Source of the DNA: an uncultured Clostridia bacterium
GTDB lineage: Bacteria; Bacillota; Clostridia; Christensenellales; Borkfalkiaceae
DNA: 7,470 bases
Direction of reading: 5' to 3'
NCBI GenBank assembly: GCA_947629605.1
Contig: CANREK010000057.1
Location: forward strand, 1-7,470
How positions within the stretch are numbered: the stretch's first letter is position 1; each line of letters begins with the position of its first letter. Below the pieces are notes generated by a model that was given only the letters and a program-made list of their open reading frames with translations, did no database searches and was not told where the DNA came from. A program made the position numbers and the translations under genes. This document shows, one piece after another, positions 2,614-7,470 of the stretch.

Positions 2614-5571
2614 TCAAGAAAGGGGCGGCGCGGGGGGAACCGTGGAGGCTTTCCACTGCACCGTAAGTTCGCTGCCGACCAAGACGAGTTCGAGCGTCTT
2701 GGTGCCGATCGAGACCGTAAGCGTCACCGTGTCGTCGGCGCCGCGGGAGAGGAGATACGTCTGGCACTCCGTGGCGTCGCCTTTGATGCGATAGAGAGGC
2801 ACTTTTCCGCCTTCCTTGGAGAGGCAGACAATGACGGTGTCGTCGTCGAGCGTCACTTCCCCATCCGGGATGAAGTCGCCGTAACCCCATGCGTTGCTCT
2901 CCGCCGTGGCGGTATCGGTGCCGTTCGAGAGCGTGATCTGACCGTTGTCGAGCGTCAGTGTGTAGTTGACGGGCGTGGGGTCGGGGAAGCCCATGACGGA
3001 GAAGGAGAGCGTCTGCTTTCCGTCGACGAAGGTGAGCTTCGGTGTGGTGAGGATCGGGCTACCGTCGATCGTGATGTCGAAGGAAGGGGTGATATTCGCA
3101 CTGATCGCCGATGTGGAGACCGCGATCGTCTCATCGCCGAGGGTATAGGTCCCGACGAATTCGAGGGGCGTAAACTTCGCCTTCGTGTACGCCACGGGGG
3201 TGTCATTCGCGGTGAGGGTGACGCCGCCTTCCGCAAACACGGCCGTGTAATTTGTTTCGTCGATGCCGAATGTCGCCGTCGCACCGTCGAACGTGGGGGT
3301 GACGGTCTCGCCGTCGAGGGTGATGTCGCCGTTCCGTTCGAGCACGAGCTCGCTGTCCTCGGCATAATAGCTGCCGACATAGTCTTTGAGCGCATCGGGG
3401 GAATAGACGATATCCATCACCTTTCCGTACGCCCAATCATAGATGTAGGCATAGACATAGCTCTCTCCCGAGGTATTGAAGCCGATGCGAAATGCTTCGC
3501 GGTCGTCCTCATCGATATAATATTCGAGATAGTAATCATATTCTTGAAGCGTGACGGCGGAGTTGCTGTCCGTGTTGTCGGTCGTGGCGATCTTGAATAC
3601 GCCGTTTTCGTCGAGGGTGAAGGTCTCGTCGAAGTATTCGCCGTGGTAGGTGTACGAGGAGCCGAGCGCCTTTTCGTACACGTCCGTGGGGACATAGGAG
3701 AGTTGATAGGCATCTCCCGTCGAATCTATTTCCATTTCGAGCAAAAGGCCGTTTCCGTCGAGGGAGAGAGAATAGTAATAGAGTTCGGTGATTTTGCCAT
3801 TCTCAAAATCGGCATCGGCAAAGGACATTGCGGGCATCGCGTATTCCTCATAGGTGTCATCGTCGATGCCGTAGTCGATATCCCAGAAGAAGTGGACCTC
3901 GACGCCGTCCAAAAGCAGCAATTTGGTGTCGCCGGACAAGTCGAAGGTGATCGTGGAGGGCTCCGAACCGCCCGTGGTATAGCTTCCTTCGAACAAGGCC
4001 GCCATATCGTCGACAATATCGGTCGAATAGTAGACCGAATAGATGCCGTACGCTTTGTAGTCCTCATCGTAGACCATGGTGGCGTACATGCCGTCCGCCA
4101 AAATGGTGAGAATATACGTTTCCTCGGCGTCTGCGTCATAGTATTCCAAACCGACCGTTCCGCCGTAGCCGTCGTCGACATAGACAAATTTGCCCTGCGC
4201 CGTTACGGGCTCATAGGGCCCTTTGCCGTCGTCATAGAGATCGACCGTCACCTGTTGATTGTCGGAAACGGATACCGTGTCCCAATTATCCGTCACTTCG
4301 ATGCCGAGGTAATACTCACGTTCCTCGGACCAGATGACGGTGCCTTCGGTCGTTGTGCCGTCCTTGACGCAAGTGTACGCCATGGCGACATCCGTGTCCT
4401 CGTAGAGGCTGAACTTGACGGCGCCGAGGGAGCAGTCAAAGGTAAAGACGATCTCGCCGTCCTCAAAGGCGACGGTGAGCGGGACAGTCTCGCTCTTTGT
4501 GCCCTGTGCCACCGTGATCTCCGTGTCATCTTCCGCGGAGAACATCGCGCTGCCGTCTCCCGTATACCAATCGGCCACGATGAATGTACTGTCGTAGTAG
4601 ACGAGCATGGTCCTTTCACTGCCGACGAGATAGCAATCCGCGCCGAAGAGTTGGAGCATATACTCCTCCTCGCCCGCCGTAAAGACATAGCCCGCGCCGC
4701 TTGCCGTCTGTTTGAGTTCATAGGTCGCCGTGGCGCCGCCGAACTTGATGGAATCCTCCGCGACGGAAAGACGGCCGGCGTCACTGAAATAGTCGCCGAG
4801 GGCGTCGAATTCATAGGGGATCAAGTCGTAGGCCCCATAGTAACCGTCATCGACCTGAAACGAGGTGTCCGTATATGTAAAGGTATATCCGCCATACTCA
4901 TCATAGCCTTCATAGGTGATCACGGCTTTGCCGTCCTCATCGATGGAGAAGGCCGTCTCGCCGTCGCCCGCACCCATTTCATAGATACCGTCGTAATCGG
5001 GAGCATAGTAACCCCAAGCGAATGTGCCGTCGGATGTGATGACGGGGTCGATGGAATAGTACACATACGACCATTCGTCGTCCTCTGCCCAAGAACCCGC
5101 AAGGGCGTCGGGCGAGATCTGGAAGGTGTCTACTTCCTCGCCGTCCGCGTCGCTCATTTTGAGCTTGCCGCCGTCGAGTTGCAGCGTATAGGCAGCGCCG
5201 TCCGCCTCGACGGAGATCACGGCCGTTTCCCCTTCGCCCGTCATACTCTTGACGGTGAAGCTCTCCGCTTCCGAATAGGCGGGAACGCTGAGGTCGAGCA
5301 CGCCGTCGGCGCTCACCCATTTTGCCGCAAACACGCCGAGATCGACGGGCTCGGAGGGCGTGTCGTCGTCTTTGCCGCCGTCGTCGTCTTTGCCGTCGTC
5401 GTCTTTGTTGTCGTCGTCTTTGTTGTCGTCTGTCTTGTCGCTGCCCTGATCATCCGTCACGCCGGAATCCGCAGGGGGGGGGTCAGACGGCTTATCGTTA
5501 CATGCCGCGACGCCGAGGGCAAGGCAGAGCATCATGAGCAGTGCAAGAAATGCCTTGACGAATTTTTTCAT
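2614..5571 (-). CDS. Large acidic beta-repeat surface lipoprotein, function unknown
   Basis: A predicted exported lipoprotein of 985 residues. Start: ATG at 5571 with AGGAGG six bases upstream and a consensus promoter. The frame is open a further 22 codons, but those lie over the promoter. Residues 1-23 are a signal peptide (KK, then FLALLMMLCLALG) ending in lipobox VAAC, so Cys24 should be lipidated. A disordered linker (25-77) has PPP and four DDD-N/G-K units. The rest is acidic and very rich in Y, D, G and T, apparently beta-strand modules. A G-S/T-Y/W motif followed by strand-turn-strand (DENG, DLSG, ERNG) recurs near residues 161, 531, 640, 735 and 809. No sortase motif, catalytic motif or membrane segment is seen beyond the N-terminus. 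Glycan or cation binding would be a guess. It is transcribed alone. Confidence 0.88.
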   Translation of the reverse strand: MKKFVKAFLALLMMLCLALGVAACNDKPSDPPPADSGVTDDQGSDKTDDNKDDDNKDDDGKDDDGGKDDDTPSEPVDLGVFAAKWVSADGVLDLSVPAYSEAESFTVKSMTGEGETAVISVEADGAAYTLQLDGGKLKMSDADGEEVDTFQISPDALAGSWAEDDEWSYVYYSIDPVITSDGTFAWGYYAPDYDGIYEMGAGDGETAFSIDEDGKAVITYEGYDEYGGYTFTYTDTSFQVDDGYYGAYDLIPYEFDALGDYFSDAGRLSVAEDSIKFGGATATYELKQTASGAGYVFTAGEEEYMLQLFGADCYLVGSERTMLVYYDSTFIVADWYTGDGSAMFSAEDDTEITVAQGTKSETVPLTVAFEDGEIVFTFDCSLGAVKFSLYEDTDVAMAYTCVKDGTTTEGTVIWSEEREYYLGIEVTDNWDTVSVSDNQQVTVDLYDDGKGPYEPVTAQGKFVYVDDGYGGTVGLEYYDADAEETYILTILADGMYATMVYDEDYKAYGIYSVYYSTDIVDDMAALFEGSYTTGGSEPSTITFDLSGDTKLLLLDGVEVHFFWDIDYGIDDDTYEEYAMPAMSFADADFENGKITELYYYSLSLDGNGLLLEMEIDSTGDAYQLSYVPTDVYEKALGSSYTYHGEYFDETFTLDENGVFKIATTDNTDSNSAVTLQEYDYYLEYYIDEDDREAFRIGFNTSGESYVYAYIYDWAYGKVMDIVYSPDALKDYVGSYYAEDSELVLERNGDITLDGETVTPTFDGATATFGIDETNYTAVFAEGGVTLTANDTPVAYTKAKFTPLEFVGTYTLGDETIAVSTSAISANITPSFDITIDGSPILTTPKLTFVDGKQTLSFSVMGFPDPTPVNYTLTLDNGQITLSNGTDTATAESNAWGYGDFIPDGEVTLDDDTVIVCLSKEGGKVPLYRIKGDATECQTYLLSRGADDTVTLTVSIGTKTLELVLVGSELTVQWKASTVPPAPPLS
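5362..5424 (-). repeat. 15-bp tandem repeat coding the DDDNK linker
   Basis: Four units of GTCGTCGTCTTTG(CC/TT) (plus strand) at 5362-5376, 5380-5394, 5395-5409 and 5410-5424, with one extra GCC after the first. Each codes N/G-K-D-D-D in the lipoprotein. Two neighbouring units are identical. Changes in copy number would keep the frame and only alter the length of the spacer between the lipid anchor and the folded part. Confidence 0.85.
5474..5482 (-). repeat. Nine-base homopolymer (C9 in the coding strand) after the lipobox
   Basis: Nine consecutive G on the plus strand, read as C9 in the lipoprotein gene, code D30-PPP33 just six residues past Cys24. As sequenced the frame is intact. Gain or loss of one base would shift it and truncate the protein soon after export. 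Such tracts are also prone to sequencing error. Confidence 0.8.
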
Positions 5572-5596
5572 AAAAAACCTCCTGAAAATTGTGTAT

Positions 5597-5625
5597 ATTA
5601 TAATGAATATATTCGGGAATGTCAA
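5597..5625 (-). promoter_or_regulatory. Consensus promoter of the lipoprotein gene
   Basis: On the minus strand TTGACA (5625-5620), exactly 17 bases, then TATAAT (5602-5597): a full match to the housekeeping sigma factor consensus. The expected start is near 5590, giving a leader of about 20 bases that contains the AGGAGG (5583-5578). This predicts high, largely constitutive expression unless a repressor acts. Confidence 0.85.
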
Positions 5626-5635
5626 ATAAATGAGC

Positions 5636-5655
5636 AAAAAAATTCAAAAAAATTC
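5636..5655 (-). promoter_or_regulatory. Phased A-tracts upstream of the lipoprotein promoter (UP-element-like)
   Basis: AAAAAAATTC occurs twice in tandem (5636-5645, 5646-5655), putting two seven-base A-tracts one helical turn apart, at about -47 to -66 of the lipoprotein promoter. Such phasing bends DNA and can act as an UP element for the RNA polymerase alpha subunit. Confidence 0.5.
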
Positions 5656-5727
5656 ACAGAACGGATTTTATAATGTAAAAATCACAAATCTATGCAAAAA
5701 TTATTCATCTTTGTACAAATTTTGACA

Positions 5728-5745
5728 GTTTTGAGAATTCAAAAC
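5728..5745. promoter_or_regulatory. Inverted repeat just upstream of the tex promoter (possible operator)
   Basis: GTTTTGA (5728-5734) and TCAAAAC (5739-5745) form a 7-bp inverted repeat with a GAAT centre, ending two bases before the tex -35 box. A 10-bp palindrome TTTGTACAAA lies nearby at 5710-5719. AT-rich DNA gives such repeats by chance fairly often, so this is a weak call. Confidence 0.3.
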
Positions 5746-5747
5746 CC

Positions 5748-5777
5748 TTGCCAAAATTTTTCCGTTTGTGGTATAAT
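5748..5777 (+). promoter_or_regulatory. Promoter of tex with extended -10, adjacent to the start codon
   Basis: TTGCCA (5748-5753), 18 bases, then TATAAT (5772-5777) preceded by TGG (5769-5771), an extended -10. The expected start, about seven bases past the -10, is A5784, only three bases before the ATG. There is no Shine-Dalgarno between them. Confidence 0.75.
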
Positions 5778-5786
5778 TCTGACATT

Positions 5787-7470
5787 ATGGAAAACATTGC
5801 TCAAACCATTGCCACCGAACTCAACCTCAACGAGACGTATGTGCAAAACGTCATCACCCTTCTCGACGAGGGAAACACCGTGCCCTTTATCGCCCGCTAC
5901 CGCAAGGAGATGCACGGCGCCATGGACGATCAGGCCATCCGCACCCTCGCCGACCGTCTCGAATATCTCCGCGGCCTCGAAGAGAGGAAGAAGGAAGTCA
6001 TCAAGACCATCGACACCCGCGGACAGCTCACCCCCGAGCTCGAACAGTCCATTCTCGCCGCAAAGACGCTGGCGGAAGTGGAGGATCTCTACCGCCCCTT
6101 CAAGCAAAAGCGCAGAACAAGGGCCACGGTCGCAAAGGAGAAGGGCCTCGAACCCCTCGCCGCCGTGCTCTTTGCGCAGGCGCCCGACTGCCCCGTTCCC
6201 ATAAGGGAGGCCGAAAAGTATGTCGACGCCGAAAAGGGGGTGAATTCTGCCGAAGAGGCGCTCGCGGGCGCGGGCGACATCATCGCCGAGCAGATCTCCG
6301 ACGATGCCGCCATCCGCAAGTTCCTCCGCGAATTCTACATGAAATATGCCGCGATCGCATCCGTCGCCGCCAAAAAGGGGGAGGATACCGTCTATCGCAA
6401 CTATTATGACTTCAATTCTCCCGTCGCCAAGGTCGCGGGGCACCAGGTGCTCGCCATGAACCGCGGCGAGAAGGAAGAAGCGCTCAAAGTCAGCATCGAG
6501 ATCAACCGCGAGATGGTCGTGGAACTCATCGCCCGCCGCACCGTCAAAAAACCCATGTGCGCATCGTCGCAGTTCATCCGTGAATGCACTGCCGATGCCT
6601 ACGACCGCCTCATCGCTCCCGCCATCGAGCGGGAAGTGAGGAACGCTCTGACGGACACGGCCAACGAGGGCGCGATCGGGCAGTTCGCACTCAATCTCCG
6701 CCCCCTGCTCATGCAACCGCCCGTCAAGGGCTTCGTCACGATGGGGCTCGATCCCGGCTACCGCATGGGCTGCAAGGTCGCCGTCGTCGACGGCACGGGC
6801 AAGGTGCTCGACACGGCCGTCGTCTATCCCACCTACGGCGAGCGGCAAAAGCAGGAGTGCATTCAAAAACTTGCCGCCCTCATCCGAAAGGACAAGGTCA
6901 AGCACATCGCCATCGGCAACGGCACGGCGAGCCGTGAGACCGAGCAGATGACCGTTGAACTCATCGCCTCTTTGGGCAAAGACGCGGGCGTGAGCTATGT
7001 CATCGTCAACGAGGCGGGCGCGTCGGTGTACTCGGCTTCCAAGCTCGCCGCCGAAGAATTCCCCGAATATGACGTCAATCTGCGGTCTGCCGTCTCCATT
7101 GCAAGAAGATTGCAGGACCCCTTGGCCGAGCTCGTCAAGATCGACCCCAAGTCCATCGGCGTGGGACAATATCAACATGATATGCCCGAAAAGAGGCTCT
7201 CTTCCGCCCTCGACGGCGTCGTGGAGGACTGCGTCAATGCCGTCGGCGTGGACGTCAACACGGCCTCGGCGCCCCTCCTTGCGCGGGTGTCGGGGCTCAA
7301 CGCGGGCACGGCGGGCAATATCGTAAAGTACAGGGAGGAGAACGGCTCCTTCACCTCGCGGAAGCAGCTCATGAAGGTCAAGGGCCTCGGCGCCAAGGCG
7401 TTTGAGCAGTGCGCGGGCTTCTTGCGGGTGCCCGAGAGCGAGGAGGTGCTCGACAACACCGCCGTGCACC
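5787..7470 (+). CDS. tex: Tex, S1 RNA-binding transcription accessory protein (3' end outside window)
   Basis: Tex is a conserved cytoplasmic nucleic-acid-binding protein linked to transcription and RNA turnover; its exact role varies between species. Seen: 561 open codons of a family usually 715-785 residues long. The N-terminal Tex helical region opens MENIAQTIATELNL with LLDEGNTVPFIARYRKE (25-41) and LEERKKEVIKTI. The YqgF/RNase H-like domain runs from about residue 312 (GLDPGYRMGCKVAVVD, Asp322) to about 450, followed by SIGVGQYQHD (456-465). Tandem helix-hairpin-helix motifs follow from about 492 (LLARVSGLNAGTAGNIVKYR and LMKVKGLGAKAFEQCAGFLR). The C-terminal S1 domain must lie to the right. 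The ATG matches the family's usual N-terminus, although no ribosome binding site precedes it. It is divergent from the lipoprotein gene across a 215-base AT-rich spacer. Confidence 0.96.
   Translation, partial: MENIAQTIATELNLNETYVQNVITLLDEGNTVPFIARYRKEMHGAMDDQAIRTLADRLEYLRGLEERKKEVIKTIDTRGQLTPELEQSILAAKTLAEVEDLYRPFKQKRRTRATVAKEKGLEPLAAVLFAQAPDCPVPIREAEKYVDAEKGVNSAEEALAGAGDIIAEQISDDAAIRKFLREFYMKYAAIASVAAKKGEDTVYRNYYDFNSPVAKVAGHQVLAMNRGEKEEALKVSIEINREMVVELIARRTVKKPMCASSQFIRECTADAYDRLIAPAIEREVRNALTDTANEGAIGQFALNLRPLLMQPPVKGFVTMGLDPGYRMGCKVAVVDGTGKVLDTAVVYPTYGERQKQECIQKLAALIRKDKVKHIAIGNGTASRETEQMTVELIASLGKDAGVSYVIVNEAGASVYSASKLAAEEFPEYDVNLRSAVSIARRLQDPLAELVKIDPKSIGVGQYQHDMPEKRLSSALDGVVEDCVNAVGVDVNTASAPLLARVSGLNAGTAGNIVKYREENGSFTSRKQLMKVKGLGAKAFEQCAGFLRVPESEEVLDNTAVH

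Noticed and set aside
5571..5637. Longer lipoprotein start at 5637 (22 extra residues)
   Set aside because: The extra codons lie over the consensus promoter, have no RBS, and would bury the signal peptide; the ATG at 5571 has AGGAGG at ideal spacing.
2608..5673. Long plus-strand open frame (1021 codons) opposite the lipoprotein
   Set aside because: It has no ribosome binding site, no recognisable domain and an R/V/I/D-rich composition explained by exact codon-register antisense of the lipoprotein, which has promoter, RBS, signal peptide, lipobox and terminator.
5669..5674. A further TATAAT on the plus strand as a tex promoter
   Set aside because: There is no acceptable -35 at 16-18 bases (A-rich there), and a better promoter lies next to the tex start.
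5739..7469. Minus-strand open frame of 576 codons opposite tex
   Set aside because: The plus strand codes a clear Tex protein with family motifs over the whole span; the antisense frame is a by-product of GC-rich codon use.

Overview
The window looks like chromosomal DNA from an endospore-forming member of the Firmicutes, class Clostridia in the broad sense. The evidence is a clear spoIIR gene, AGGAGG-type ribosome binding sites, consensus TTGACA/TATAAT promoters in AT-rich intergenic DNA, and a lipoprotein with a classical lipobox. Coding DNA is GC-rich with many C- or G-ending codons, which would fit an uncultured gut clostridial lineage. The genus cannot be fixed from the sequence.

Layout: (1) bases 1-634, the 3' end of mnmA (tRNA 2-thiouridylase), cut by the left edge. 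(2) 635-896, an intergenic region with a REPIN-like palindromic repeat, a GC hairpin, a G-run cluster and the presumed sporulation promoter of spoIIR. (3) 897-1421, spoIIR. (4) 1422-1750, a 329-base gene-free stretch built almost wholly of repeats, ending in a minus-strand terminator. (5) 1751-2188 (-), a regulator with two tandem Cro/CI-type HTH domains, divergent from (6) a 55-codon gene at 2287-2454 (+). The two share a control region with a palindromic -10 box and a perfect 13-bp inverted repeat. (7) 2458-2581, two terminators and a degenerate repeat arm. (8) 2614-5571 (-), a 985-residue acidic, tyrosine-rich lipoprotein with a DDDNK-repeat linker and a C9 tract just after the lipid-anchored cysteine. 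(9) 5572-5786, a divergent promoter region. (10) 5787-7470 (+), the first 561 codons of tex, cut by the right edge, with a promoter so close to the ATG that the mRNA should be nearly leaderless.

The genes do not form one pathway. mnmA and tex are housekeeping genes of tRNA modification and RNA/transcription maintenance; spoIIR is a sporulation signal. The HTH/55-residue pair looks like a self-contained regulatory module, and the lipoprotein like a lineage-specific surface protein. The most notable observations are: the hairpin architecture of the dispersed repeat (GCGNAGC mini-hairpins flanked by tandem G-A mismatches, with compensatory stem changes); one terminator module reused behind two unrelated genes; a hairpin that would mask the spoIIR ribosome binding site only in read-through RNA; the symmetric divergent promoter/operator; and possible slipped-strand variation in the lipoprotein. 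No CRISPR array, transposase, tRNA, rRNA or recognisable defence system was found.
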